A stretch of 64,000 bases of DNA from Litoditis marina (GCA_964036275.1 OZ038439.1:14746830-14810829), one strand, 5' to 3'. Positions 36,310 through 48,810 are shown, counted from the first letter of the stretch. Notes: generated by a model not told the origin, from the sequence alone. Numbers and translations: made by a program.

Positions 36310-39300
36310 CTACAACGCCGACCAGGTTTTCTCTGATTGAAGAGTCTTCCTACTTCTAGACACGTCCACGAAAGTGGTAGAAATCATGGAGACTTTTTTC
36401 CTCTTGAATCCTGAAAGAACCAATCAGTTAGTATGTAATGACACCGTTTTGAACAGCAAACGGTCAATTTTGTGAGAATTCCAAAGTTTAATAAAAGAGA
36501 TGCAGGCGGGTTTTGGAGGTTGCCGACTCAAATTCAACACGTGAACTCACGTAAAATGTTATATTTCACGTGTGTTCGATACGGTTCCGTGAAAAGGATG
36601 ATGGTAATAGACGCGAGAGTTCCGTGAGTACTCAACAGCGTCACCAGAAGGTGATAGAGATCTGAAATTATTGTTTTATATATGTATTTGTACATGGTGT
36701 TATATTCTGCTGTTTTCGTAGGTTGATCCTTTTGTGTTTCCAACGAAATTTCTGCTGTGATATCTAGTACACTTGTCAGCTCCGGTAGTCTTGGCTCAAC
36801 GAGCCCCTTTTTACAGAAGTTAGAGATAGCTTGTTGCCATTCTTTGAGTTTGTCGGTAGTAATACCGAGATGCAAAGTCCAGACCTGCGTCTCTTTGAAC
36901 AAACGCCCTTTCTCTCTCAAGCCGGGATTCAAGCATGCTAACTTTGATCAAATAATCTATGTAAAATGTTAATATAAACATATAGTTCTCGCCATTCCCA
37001 CTGAGACTATGGCAGGGTGAAAACAAAACTTCAAATTAATATATTTCATAGAAACAACTTATGTCATGAAAAGAGTTATTACACACCAATTTGAACGGGG
37101 TTTTACTGCCGCTCAGCAGGGCGGGAAGTGTACAGAAACCTATTGAAGAACCTCTCAAAGTTTTGTTGGCACGTTGCCGAGGTATCATGCCGGTCAATGA
37201 GGCAGCAGACAAGCAAAGGCAGTCTGCTTCTCTCTGACCTGCACACTCTCTCGTCGAGGCCGCTACAAAAGTGGCTTGCTAATTGACAAGCAGTGGTCTG
37301 AGCGCAAACAATCAAGCGTATTGGGAAAAATGGGACAATGGTGACTTCACTCACCCTGACTTCGAACATCGTAATAAATTAATACACAAATTGCGATCAA
37401 AGAACAGAAAACAGCAATCAATGGAATGATGATCTAAAACAGGTTACAGGCAAAGCGGGACTTTTCAAACGAATTTCATCGAGAACACAAGTTTTTTGTA
37501 CTTTTTTAAGTTAATATTATTTCCACTGCAGTTTTTCTGTTCTCCCTGCGACTCTGGTATCGTGCCAATTAAACTTCGGAAGAAAGTTCAGACAATTCCC
37601 AGCCAATTGACCAGCCACTTTTTTATTGGCTAAACGAGAGAGTGTGCAGGTCAGAGAGACGCAGACTGTCTTATCCGCTCTGCGCGTCATTGACCTGCAT
37701 GCTCTCTCGTTTTTGTAGCTGGCCAATCGCAGAAAATTGGCGCCGACCGTTCTGAGAGGTTTCCGCACATCCATGCGTTTTTAGAAAAGGGTGCTTGCTC
37801 ACATACTTTATCAGGGGTGAACAAGCATTTACGAAAAAAAATTTCACAATGTAAACATGGCGGCCTGAAACACTTCCATTGGCACGCCGCCAGAATTGTG
37901 GGAGCTCTCCAGAAACTGTAGCACCAATTTTCTGTGATTAGCCATAGCGAGAGAATTGAGGTCAAAGAGGTCGCAGACAGGCTTAGACAGTCTGCGTCTC
38001 TCTGACCTACCCACTTTCTCGTCGTGGCCGCTACAAAGCCGGCGGCCTGGGAATCGTGTGAGCTTAACGTTTCTGAGTCCAAAACTGTGATATTGTAATA
38101 GTTGCTCACCTGCAGAAGGGCAGCGTAGAAAAACTGTCGCTGCGCGCGCAGCGACGCCTTGGAGATGAATTTTGTCTTGTCGCTAAGTAGATGAACTGTC
38201 CGGACCGCGACGGATATGTTGAAAGCAGCGATACACGCTATTCCTACACAGAATAGCAGGCCCCAGGAGATCATTTTCTCGATCGGATAACCCTGAAACA
38301 TTTCAATGCGCGAAGCGATAAAGTACGGCAAAGTGAAGAAAGGTGAAGTCCTTCCCACTCAGAGAATCTCCAGGCGGTGTAGCAATTTGCACCCAGCCTC
38401 TTGACACGCTCATAATAGATTTTCGTGAGAACCTCATGAACTACTCATGAACTTCTTATTTGCTGACATGAGAATCACGTAACGTGTCGGTCAGAAAGAC
38501 GCAGACTATGTCAGGCTGTCTACGGCCTTGTGATGTTATTGCTATCGAATAAAGTTAGTGAGTTCAACTTTAATTTAGTTTGAAAAGGAAAAAAAACCCA
38601 CCAGCATTGTTTTGATATTTGTGATATGTGTGAGACAGGTATAGTTCTGGAAAAAAATGCTAAATTACAATTTACATAATTGCCTTTTGGCCAGGTCACG
38701 CCTATACAGTTTTTGTGGTCATTGGCTCAATCATACACAACTTGACGCAAAACTCAAAAATATCCTAGTCTTGGTCCCCAACCTGCGTCTCCTCAAACCT
38801 ACGCTCTCACCTCCCCGAAAGAGACAGCAAAAGGTGATTGAGCGATGCTCAGACAATTCCCATCCAACTGGCCATCTACGTTTGTAGCGGTCTGGACGAA
38901 AGAGCGTACATCGCAGAGAGACGCAGACAGAGTCTCAGTTTGTCGGCGTCCTCATTGACCTGCATGCTCTCTCGCTTTTGTAGCTGGCCAATAGCAGAAA
39001 ATTGGCGCTAATCGTTCTGAGTGCGATGCGAACGGTTGTTGACTGAATGGCAGCAGACGAGAGAGTGTGTAGATCAAAGATACGCAGAAGAGCGCCCGGC
39101 CCCCTACAAAATTTCACCATGCGCTTTCTGAAACCGTTCGACAAAACTTATACACGTTTCACGAAACAGTGGGCAATGTGAGAGACGCAGGTTGTGATGC
39201 AGCTGCCGGGATGTATTAGCCATGTACTTCGGTTTGAAAAAAGTTGTTGTATCCGTATGACCATATTGTTTTCACTTTTTCATTCTCGAGTTGTTCTCAT

Positions 39301-42300
39301 TGTCAATTTTCGACACATCTTTTCACGTTTGAATGTGTCTGGTATCATACTGCAATTATTTTCACTTTCTGTCTTGTGTATCACATGCTTGCATGTAAAT
39401 AAATCAATCAATGAATAAGAAATCCTGAGGTTATATCGTTTGTGCGTATTTGCTGAATATAAACATTTTCTGATCGTTTTCTCCAATTGAGGTTGTTATT
39501 TATATATATGAAACATGAACATAGTTAATAAATAAAAAAATATATATATATATGTATAAGGTGTGTAGTAGTACGAACATTCTGTTTCAGTCTCGCGTAT
39601 ATGAAGTTTGATTCTGACGCGACCTCGAAGGTGATTAGACAATCGTAGCATGTTACAACTACAACAGTCTGAACGAACAATCAAAGCACAAGGGTTTTTT
39701 CTTATTTTTTGTTTATTTAAACTACAAGACAGGTCCTATGATCAAAAATTGATTGTTCTTCAACTCACCGAAGCCATTTCGCTCAGATATGTAGTGCGAG
39801 GAAGACTGAATGATGACAAAAAGGTGACAAAACAACCAAAAATCAGCAAATAAATGCCGGCTAGGGTGATGTAGTTCCATTTGAGCCCGAGTTTCCAACG
39901 CGAATCGTCCGGTAACAGAATATAGAGTCGGTAGTACAACATAAGGGACAATGCGATCAGAATCAGAACCACGAAGAGCATAAAAAGAGCAAAGCAGCTG
40001 TGAGCCTTCACGGGCAAACGCGCTATGTACCCGGTGCCGAAAATGAGCGGAAACGGAAAGTAGACGGCTAGATCCGTCAGATATAACACAACGTCCTGGA
40101 GAAACGAGGACAACTGAAACATAGTCGATTGGTTTGTGTCAATCCAGGACTGGCATATCTCCCCTTCACTGATGACGACAGCAGATTACTTTTTCGAGAT
40201 CAAGTTTCTGTGAAGTCGAACGTGAAACGTATTCTGCCTATGCAGATGTGGATGTATATTCAGTAAGTTCAGTTAGCCGGGTACCCCACGCTTTTAGCCG
40301 GCTACCGTAACCCCGCGCCCAACTTGCGAAACAAGCTTCAAAAACCGAGCTTGATAATCCACTAGTGACTAGTGATTGATTCTCTCCACTACCTTGCAAG
40401 GTAGTGGAGAAAATCTGATAAAACAAATTGGGTTTTAACTTCGAAGTAAGCGATTTGAGCGTGGGCAAAGTAAAGTAAGCGATTTGTGGTGGGAGACTGA
40501 GACTAGAGGTGGAGACTGAGACTAGAGGTGGAGACTGAGACTAGAGGTGGAGACTGAGACTAGAGGTGGAGAATGAGACTAGAGGTGGAGACTGAGACTA
40601 GAGGTGGAGACTGAGACTAGAGGTGGAGACTGAGACTAGAGGTGGAGACTGAGACTAGAGGTGGAGACTGAGACTACAGGTGGAGACTGAGACTACAGGT
40701 GGAGACTGAGACTACAGGTGGAGACTGAGATTAGAGGTGGAGACTGAGACTAGAGGTGGAGACTGAGACTAGAGGTGGAGACTGAGACTACAGGTGGAGA
40801 CTGAGACTAGAGGTGGAGACTGAGACTACAGGTGGAGACTGAGACTACAGGTGGAGACTGAGACTAGAGGTGGAGACTGAGACTAGAGGTGGAGACTGAG
40901 ACTAGAGGTGGAGACTGAGACTAGAGGTGGAGACTGAGACTAGAGGTGGGAGCTGAGACTAGAGGTGGGAGCTGAGACCAGAGGTGGAGACTGAGACTAG
41001 AGGTGGAGACTGAGACTACAGGTGGAGACTGAGACTACAGGTGGAGACTGAGACTACAGGTGGAGACTGAGACTACAGGTGGAGACTGAGACTAGAGGTG
41101 GAGACTGAGACTAGAGGTGGAGACTGAGACTAGAGGTGGAGACTGAGACTAGAGGTGGAGACTGAGACTAGAGGTGGGAGCTGAGACTAGAGGTGGGAGC
41201 TGAGACTAGAGGTGGAGACTGAGACTACAGGTGGAGACTGAGACTACAGGTGGAGACTGAGACTACAGGTGAAGACTGAGACTACAGGTGGAGACTGAGA
41301 CTACAGGTGGAGACTGAGACTAGAGGTGGAGACTGAGACTAGAGGTGGAGACTGAGACTAGAGGTGGAGACTGAGACTACAGGTGGAGACTGAGACTACA
41401 GGTGGAGACTGAGACTACAGGTGAAGACTGAGACTACAGGTGGAGACTGAGACTAGAGGTGGAGACTGAGACCAGAGGTGGAGACTGACACTAGAGGTGG
41501 AGACTGAGACTAGAGGTGGAGACTGAGACTAGAGGTGGAGACTGAGACTAGAGGTCGGAGCTGAGACTAGAGGTGGAGACTGAGACTAGAGGTGGGAGCT
41601 GAGACTAGAGGTGGAGACTGAGACTACAGGTGGAGACTGAGACTACAGGTGGAGACTGAGACTACAGGTGGAGACTGAGACTAGAGGTGGAGACTGAGAC
41701 TAGAGGTGGAGACTGAGACTACAGGTGGAGACTGAGACTACAGGTGGAGACTGAGACTACAGGTGGAGACTGAGACTAGAGGTGGAGACTGAGACTAGAG
41801 GTGGAGACTGAGACTAGAGGTCGGAGCTGAGACTAGAGGTGGGAGCTGAGACTAGAGGTGGAGACTGAGACTACAGGTGGAGACTGAGACTAGAGGTGGG
41901 AGCTGAGACTAGAGGTGGAGACTGAGACTAGAGGTGGAGACTGAGACTACAGGTGGGAGCTGAGACTAGAGGTGGGAGCTGAGACTAGAGGTGGAGACTG
42001 AGACTAGAGGTGGAGACTGAGACTAGAGGTGGAGACTGAGACTAGAGGTGGAGACTGAGACTACAGGTGGAGACTGAGACTACAGGTGAAGACTGAGACT
42101 ACAGGTGGAGACTGAGACTACAGGTGGAGACTGAGACTACAGGTGGAGACTGAGACTACAGGTGGAGACTGAGACTACAGGTGAAGACCGAGATTAGAGG
42201 TGGAGACTGAGACTAGAGGTGGAGACTGAGACTAGAGGTGGAGACTGAGACTAGAGGTGGGAGCTGAGACTAGAGGTGGGAGCTGAGACTAGAGGTGGAG

Positions 42301-43808
42301 ACTGAGACTAGAGGTGGAGACTGAGACTACAGGTGGAGACTGAGACTAGAGGTGGAGACTGAGACTACAGGTGGAGACTGAGACTACAGGTGAAGACTGA
42401 GACTACAGGTGGAGACTGAGACTAGAGGTGGAGACTGAGACTAGAGGTGGAGAATGAGACTAGAGGTGGAGACTGAGACTAGAGGTGGAGACTGAGACTA
42501 GAGGTGGAGACTGAGACTAGAGGTGGAGACTGAGACTAGAGGTGGAGACTGAGACTAGAGGTGGAGACTGAGACTACAGGTGGAGACTGAGACTAGAGGT
42601 GGAGACTGAGACTACAGGTGGAGACTGAGACTACAGGTGGAGACTGAGACTAGAGGTGGAGACTGAGACTAGAGGTGGAGACTGAGACTAGAGGTGGAGA
42701 CTGAGACTAGAGGTCGGAGCTGAGACTAGAGGTGGGAGCTGAGACTAGAGGTGGAGACTGAGACTACAGGTGGAGACTGAGACTAGAGGTGGAGACTGAG
42801 ACTAGAGGTGGAGAATGAGACTAGAGGTGGAGACTGAGACTAGAGGTGGAGACTGAGACTAGAGGTGGAGACTGAGACTAGAGGTGGAGACTGAGACTAG
42901 AGGTGGAGACTGAGACTAGAGGTGGAGACTGAGACTACAGGTGGAGACTGAGACTACAGGTGGAGACTGAGACTAGAGGTGGAGACTGAGACTAGAGGTG
43001 GAGACTGAGACTAGAGGTGGAGACTGAGACTAGAGGTGGGAGCTGAGACTAGAGGTGGGAGCTGAGACTAGAGGTGGGAGCTGAGACTAGAGGTGGGAGC
43101 TGAGACTAGAGGTGGAGACTGAGACTAGAGGTGGAGACTGAGACTACAGGTGGAGACTGAGACTACAGGTGGAGACTGAGACTACAGGTGGAGACTGAGA
43201 CTAGAGGTGGAGACTGAGACTAGAGGTGGAGACTGAGACTAGAGGTGGGAGCTGAGACTAGAGGTGGAGACTGAGACTACAGGTGGAGACTGAGACTACA
43301 GGTGGAGACTGAGACTACAGGTGGAGACTGAGACTAGAGGTGGAGACTGAAGGTGGAGACTGAGACTAGAGGTGGGAGCTGAGACGAGAGGTGGAGACTG
43401 AGACTAGAGGTGGAGACTGAGACTACAGGTGGAGACTGAGACTACAGGTGGAGACTGAGACTAGAGGTGGAGACTGAGACTAGAGGTGGGAGCTGAGACT
43501 AAAGGTGGGAGCTGAGACTAGAGGTGGGAGCTGAGACTAGAGGTGGGGCCATTCCTGAAATCCCCTCAGTTTTACTCAACGAATCTAAACATGAACACAA
43601 TTATAGACTGCGCAACGCCTCGCGCTACATGCAATCAGTAACGAACCTGGTACTGGAGTAGAAACCATTTGTAGGTTTTCATGGGTTTCGTAGATTTGAA
43701 AATGATGCAATATGTGCATATGAAGCCGATTGGAGTACAAGTAACCAACAAAACATCATACACAACAGAGTTCCATTTTATATCTCGAAAGGGCTCGCAT
43801 TCGATCAT
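36310..43808 (-). CDS. Srh-like chemoreceptor M2
   Basis: Intact seven-transmembrane receptor model of 341 residues. Exons in coding order: 43808-43647, 40113-39769, 38646-38602, 38292-38110, 37433-37355, 36661-36551, 36410-36310. All phases agree and the sum is 1026 bp. Landmarks: start MIECEPFRDIKW, TM1 CTPIGFICTYCIIFKSTKPM, TM3 LYYRLYILLPDD, loop NYTCLTHI, third loop LLSDKTKFISKASLRAQRQF, TM7 STHGTLASITIILFTEPYR, basic tail RFKRKKVSMIST. Exons 2 and 3 of M1 and P1 are one exon here, with no intron after KWN. Intron 1 is ~3.5 kb because of a 19-bp minisatellite. The putative trans-splice acceptor TTTTTCAG ends 7 bases before the ATG. Presumed sensory-neuron membrane receptor; ligand unknown. 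Confidence 0.82.
37160..37306. mobile_element. CTCAGA-family inverted-repeat element
   Basis: Arms carry TCTGACCTGCACACTCTCTC and CAGTGGTCTGAG. The other end is fused to a GGCACGTTGCCGAGG word of another element. M2 intron. Confidence 0.5.
37588..37755. mobile_element. CTCAGA palindromic MITE
   Basis: Full-length ~168-bp copy: TTCAGACAATTCCCAGCCAA ... GCGCCGACCGTTCTGAG with inner arms GAGAGAGTGTGCAGGTCAG and TGACCTGCATGCTCTCTCG. M2 intron. Confidence 0.7.
38848..39021. mobile_element. CTCAGA palindromic MITE
   Basis: Full-length copy, CTCAGACAATTCCCATCCAA ... TTGGCGCTAATCGTTCTGAG. M2 intron 2. A relative of the CGAACCCTCTGCTG element follows at 39029-39160. Confidence 0.65.
39190..39420 (+). 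mobile_element. Possible retroelement 3' tail
   Basis: Ends CATGCTTGCATGTAAATAAA followed by TCAATCAATGAAT repeats, like short tandem ends of non-LTR elements. No coding part recognised. Confidence 0.3.
40384..40409. repeat. Perfect 26-bp palindrome
   Basis: CTCCACTACCTTG followed by its exact reverse complement, ~80 bp before the minisatellite begins. Confidence 0.9.
40488..43546. repeat. 19-bp minisatellite, ~160 copies
   Basis: Head-to-tail array of GGTGGAGACTGAGACTAGA. Two diallelic sites recur (ACTAGA or ACTACA; GGAGACTGA or GGGAGCTGA) and mixed blocks of the variants are repeated, which suggests growth by block duplication. The strand is strongly purine-biased. It lies wholly in intron 1 of M2. 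Confidence 0.98.
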
Positions 43809-43814
43809 TTTACT

Positions 43815-43822
43815 CTGAAAAA
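43815..43822 (-). promoter_or_regulatory. Likely trans-splice acceptor of M2
   Basis: Minus strand TTTTTCAG, then AGTAAA and the start ATG at 43808. Such an acceptor a few bases before the first codon is typical for spliced-leader addition. Confidence 0.5.
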
Positions 43823-44438
43823 CGCTGGAATCGGATAAGGTCAAGCGAGAGTGTTTTTTACTAGTAGCAATTTTTCCCGATAACTGTTCATGTTCTAAAG
43901 TTTTTCACGCAAAACGTGTGAAGCGAATCTACTCCACAGTGACAGTAAGATAGTCGACTGGTTTTTAGTACTCAGAAACATTGGCGCCAATTAGCAGGAG
44001 TTGGCGCCAATTGGCAGAGTTTTTAATCGAAAAAAGGGTGCTGAAAACCGCTCCAATACCGGAAAACCACTCAATAACCGAAGAGAAGCAGGAATACGAT
44101 CATAACAGTACAAAAATGGCCTCTCATAATCAATTTTAACGGAAAAAATCTTTTTTTGACGTCATCAGAAACGAAAAATAGTTTTTGGCCGATGTGTGTT
44201 TATGGCATGAAAATTCTATTTTATTCTAACGATGACATGTAATACCTTGAACCAGGACCTTAAAAATGTCATTTGTGTACATTTTTCAATGTTTCTCGAT
44301 ATGAAAAACTAATTTTCGGCTAGATGACGTCGCACGAAAAATGCGAAATTGGCAGAAGTTGGCAGCCTAACGGAAAAATTGGCATGCCAATTGGCAGGAA
44401 TCTGTCTGAGTAGTATCACAAGTTGAAAAGTCACGTGT

Positions 44439-44566
44439 TCAACGCAGCTCCCCTTCAAAATAGAACGAATGATCATGAGGAGCTAAGTCAAATTGTATAT
44501 TATCTCCGTGAAAGTAGAGGTTCTGTACCGAAACAAGCGTTGTTTGGTTAGAGGTGTGTTTCGATT
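44439..44566 (-). other. Exon-like ORF with splice acceptor
   Basis: After TTATTTCAG on the minus strand, 128 bp are open from a phase-1 start to TGA: SKHTSNQTTLVSVQNL, then FDLAPHDHSFYFEGELR. Phase and length equal the last exon of the receptor family, and QTTLVSVQNL is reminiscent of ATTLVDLSRR in the receptor tail. A diverged piece at 48185-48125 keeps YDLGAHNQSFHFE. It may be a last exon separated from its gene (M3 lacks one). Confidence 0.35.
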
Positions 44567-45360
44567 CTGAAATAAGATGAAGAATGATAATATGCATTGA
44601 ACCGTGTGATTGAAAGTGGAGAAAAAGTACTTGCACACGAGACCAAAAAACGCAAAAGCAAGCGAAGCGAAAAAATCGAAGAGAAAGCTTATTCTATGTA
44701 CCGAGCTCCTCAGTTTGTTGCTAAGACTAAGTCTGAGAGTTGTGTTTCGATCTGCAAGAGCATATTATCATTTTCTATTTATATACGCCTGCAACGCACC
44801 GGTTTTGAACGAGAAACACATCGGAACCAAGTGAAGTTGCCGTATCTAGTGCCGCTTCTTAGAGCCGCCTCGGTTTTTGAGTCGCTTTTGAATGAATGAA
44901 TAAATGAATGAATTAACTAATCACGCATGTGAAGCGTGTGATGATAAAAACGAGACAAACTTGAAAATAGATAACGTCAAAGATGATAAATCAAACTGTG
45001 GAGATAATATTGTACACGTACGTTACTAATCGCGCGCAGCGCGAAGTTTGTGACAAGGGAAAATTCCCAGTTTAAGGGTTTCTACTGAATCGATTTCGTT
45101 GAAAATTGTGGAAGACATGTGATACCTACTCAAACCCTGGCGGACCAAAAGAAATTTGCAAAAAAAAATTGTTTTAATCAAAGTTATAGACATTTTTCGA
45201 ACAGTGTCTGCGTCTCTCCATTCAGCACGCTCTCTCACTCTCTCTGTCCGGTCGATAACTCAAACTGTACTGTAACGTAGAGAAACAATTACCGATTTGC
45301 TTGAAAATTGAAATATGATGCCAACGTGCAATTTGTTTGAATATGAAGTATTGTATTTCA

Positions 45361-45950
45361 GACGTCCTTCAGGATTCTGGAGACCAGATGACGTCATTTT
45401 TGAAAAGTGCAAAGTTGACGTCACATATATTTTCAAATGATGGTAATATCTTAGAAAGGGTCAACTAACGGTGAAACTCGATCTAAGAGTGACGTATTCT
45501 GGGATTCTGGAGACCAGATGACGTCATTTTTGAAAAGTGCAAAGTTGACGTCAGATATATTTTCAAATGGTGAAAATATCTTAAAAATGGTATATTAACG
45601 ATGAAACTTTGTCTAAATATGACGTATTCTGAAATTCAGAAGGCCAGACGACGTCAACTTTAAAAAAGATTGACGTGAAATATATTTTCAAATGCTAAAA
45701 ATATCTTAAAAATGGTATATTAACGATGAAACTTTGTCTAAATATGACGTATTCTGGAATTCAGTAGGCCAGATGACGTCAACTTTTGAAAAAATTGGCG
45801 TCACATATATTTTCAAATGCTGAAAATATCTTAAAAATGGTATATTAACGATGAAACTTTGTCTAAATATGACGTATTCTGGGATTCGGAAGGGCAGACG
45901 AAGTAGGTTTTTAGAACTGCAATGTTGACGTCATATTTTTTCGAATGATG
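45361..45950. repeat. ~125-bp tandem repeat, about five copies
   Basis: Units begin GACGTATTCTGGGATTC (45361, 45490, 45622, 45746, 45869). Each holds CCAGATGACGTCA and TTGACGTCACATATATTTTC, i.e. the perfect 8-mer TGACGTCA-type sites recur about twice per unit in several copies. Confidence 0.9.
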
Positions 45951-46047
45951 GTAATTCTTGACAAGTGGTTCATTGAGAAAACAATTTTATCTGCACCGTA
46001 CAGATCAAACTACATACCTACGGCATGTATACAAAAAGAGAAAAATT

Positions 46048-46571
46048 CATGAAAAAGTGGGGGCCCAACGACTGTGAGATTTGTCTTCTGCTGTGCGCCC
46101 CTTAGACAGCTACTCTCAAATGGAGCAGCTACTGCTACAAAAACCGAAAAATAAGAATATACTCAAGTATAACTGTTCATCACAAACATACAAAAGTCGT
46201 AAAATATTTTTTCAAACCTGTAAACTAGAATCTACAAATCACAGATGTTAACTCAACGTAGTCAATTGTAAATTTTCTGGTGTTGCGGACAAAGGTTTGC
46301 AGTTTTTTGTCGTAACTTCAACTCTAAGTGCTACGCTTGTCATATTATTCAACAGTTGTTCTCTCATTCGCAGCTGTGATTTGTAGATTCTAGTTTACAG
46401 GTTTGAAAAAATATTTTACGACTTTTGTATGTTTGTGATGAACAGTTATACTTGAGTATATTATTGTTTTTCGGTTTTTGTAGCAGTAGCTGCTCCATTT
46501 GAGAGTAGTTGTCTAAGGGGCGCACAGCAGAAGACAAATCTCACAGTCGTTGGGCCCCCACTTTTTCATGA
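46048..46571. mobile_element. Foldback element with ~197-bp arms
   Basis: Arms 46048-46244 and 46374-46571, beginning TCATGAAAAAGTGGGGGCCC, are inverted copies with only a few mismatches around a 129-bp loop. No ORF inside. High arm identity suggests a recent insertion or strong gene conversion between arms. Confidence 0.9.
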
Positions 46572-46664
46572 TTGGAGAATCATTTTACTTTCATCCCCCG
46601 TTTCTCGTTTTAGAGAACTGATAAAGTCATGTGGTGGCCAGTTGGCACACAAGAGTTCAGACAC

Positions 46665-46847
46665 CAGGCGGCGTGGCAATTCGTCGAAGTGAATAGGGTT
46701 TTCTCATGAGAAACTCATGCACACCTCATGAGCTGCTCGTAAACTTCTAATGTGGTAGCACGGCAATGAATATAATCTTATAAGATATTCGTGAGATATT
46801 GCTCAGGAGGTATCTCATGAGGTTTGTGAGGGATTGGTACCGCGCCA
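46665..46847. mobile_element. CTCATGAG-type MITE
   Basis: CAGGCGGCGTGGCAATTCG ... GGGATTGGTACCGCGCCA; inner CTCATGAG words partly decayed. Confidence 0.7.
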
Positions 46848-47314
46848 TAGAACCATTAATGTTCGATTTGTTTGAACAAAAATTATTTGTTGTTATGAAA
46901 ACATTTAGATAGATTTATCATGTACTCAGTGAAAGATGGTACTTTAAACCTTAGTAATTTCTAGCATCTAGAAAACGATGGCTCGGAAACGGGAACTTCG
47001 GAGTGGGATACTCTTGCATACGCCTCCCTGTGATAAATACCTGTCCCGGCCGGTTACTGGCCTGCTACGAAATGCCAATAAACGATAGCCAACATCTCAA
47101 CTAGCTTTTGGTGCCCGGCGCCGGCAAGGACAAAGAGTAGTAGCTGAACAGGTTTTGCGCCGAGTGCAAGGTCACTAAATCGCACTAGCAACAGTTCATA
47201 GTTTCTCAAGTTACACGACCTAATACTTAACTATTAGAACAGTCGAGAAAGATGAGGAGCGCTGTGAGGATACTTGTAGGTGGTAAGTCTATCAGTGAAT
47301 CAAATCTTAACGAT

Positions 47315-47497
47315 CAGACGGCATAGCAATCCCTCAAAAATCTCATGAGGTACCTCATGCGCTATGTGCACGAGTTTTTCTTGAGATTCTATCAATTGCT
47401 ATGCTACAACAATGAGATATCACGAGAAGCTCCTAAGGTGTCCCATGAGAAACTCATATGAACTTCTCGTGAGATTGGAGGCATTGCTGCGGCGGCA
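47315..47497. mobile_element. CTCATGAG-type MITE
   Basis: CAGACGGCATAGCAATCCC ... GGAGGCATTGCTGCGGCGGC, ~183 bp with the TGCTATGCTACAAC centre. Confidence 0.75.
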
Positions 47498-48346
47498 GAC
47501 AGAAAAGAAGTGGCGAACAAGCAAAGTTGTTTGCAAGTCTTGTGGCGACTATACCAGCGCGCAACATGAGCCGACAGCTAACTGATGTTAAGTGACACAG
47601 TGGGTGGTTGAAGTTACAGTACTCAACACTTTTGAAAAATTGCTGATTGAAATGATATTCACGTATCTGACTAGTGCAAAAAGCGAGTTTTCAGGACCAA
47701 GGAGCAGCTGGTCGCTATTGGTGACAGGTGCAGCTTAAACAAAAAAGAGCAGTAAAGAATCTGCAAATCAAAAAAGGACTGATTAGTCGATCAAGGGCCA
47801 TTTTATGGCACATGCGCTGCAAATAAAAAATTGGGTGACTGGTTGCTAAAAAATTGGGTAAAATTGGGTGACTGGGTGTTAGGTCACCATATAAGACGAA
47901 ATTAAATTGTCAAGTGGATATTGAATGGTGTAATATTTAAATGGAAGTAGGTGAAATTAACTGTGAAAAACCGGCAACTGATATAATTGGGAGGGAGGCA
48001 TATAAGGATGATAGTTCATAGGAGTATCGAACTTCTGATAGTTTGATAGGGTAATAATAATTCATTATCCATGTAGAATGACATCAACAACACTTAAATC
48101 AAAATTACGTACGTGATGAATGGATTTTAACAAAAAAAATACATGAAAAACCTATTCTCAAAATGGAACGATTGATTATGAGCACCTAGGTCGTATTATA
48201 TGGGTAAAGGGCATGAAACAAATAAAAATACCACTGACTTCCGACAGTAGTCACGGAAACGCCCGGGTCCCTCCCTTGATGAGTCTAGGTCGGTGGTTGC
48301 GTCGAGAAGTGTTTTTCTTTCTTTTTTTTCGTCTTTGAAAAGTCTT

Positions 48347-48810
48347 CGAGCGCAAGAGTTCTCCTCAACATAGAGCGCGGAAGTTCTCCTTAACATAGAG
48401 CGCGGAAGTTCTCCTTAACATAGAGCGCGGAAGTTCTCCTTAACATAGAGCGCGGAAGTTCTCCTTAACATAGAGCGCGATAGTTCTTCTTAACATTGAG
48501 CGCGGAAGTTCTCCTTAACATAGAGCGCGGAAGTTCTCCTTAACATAGAGCGCGGAAGTTCTCCTTAACATAGAGCGCTGTAGTTCTCCTTAACATAGAG
48601 CGCGGAAGTTCTCCTTAACATAGAGCGCGGAAGTTCTCCTTAACATAGAGCGCGGAAGTTCTCCTTAACATAGAGCGCTGTAGTACTCCTTAACGTAGAG
48701 TGCGGTAGTTCTCCTTAACATAGAGCGCGGTAGTTCTCCTTAACATAGAGCGCGGGAGTTCTCCTTAACATAGAGCGCTGTAGTTCTCCTTAACATAGAG
48801 CGCGGTAGTT
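48347..48810. repeat. 25-bp satellite, simple array
   Basis: About 18 copies of TTAACATAGAGCGCGGAAGT + TCTCC with little divergence and no nine-monomer periodicity. Same monomer as 2020-4474. It ends abruptly in GGTTAACCAC-rich sequence (48810-48950). Confidence 0.95.
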
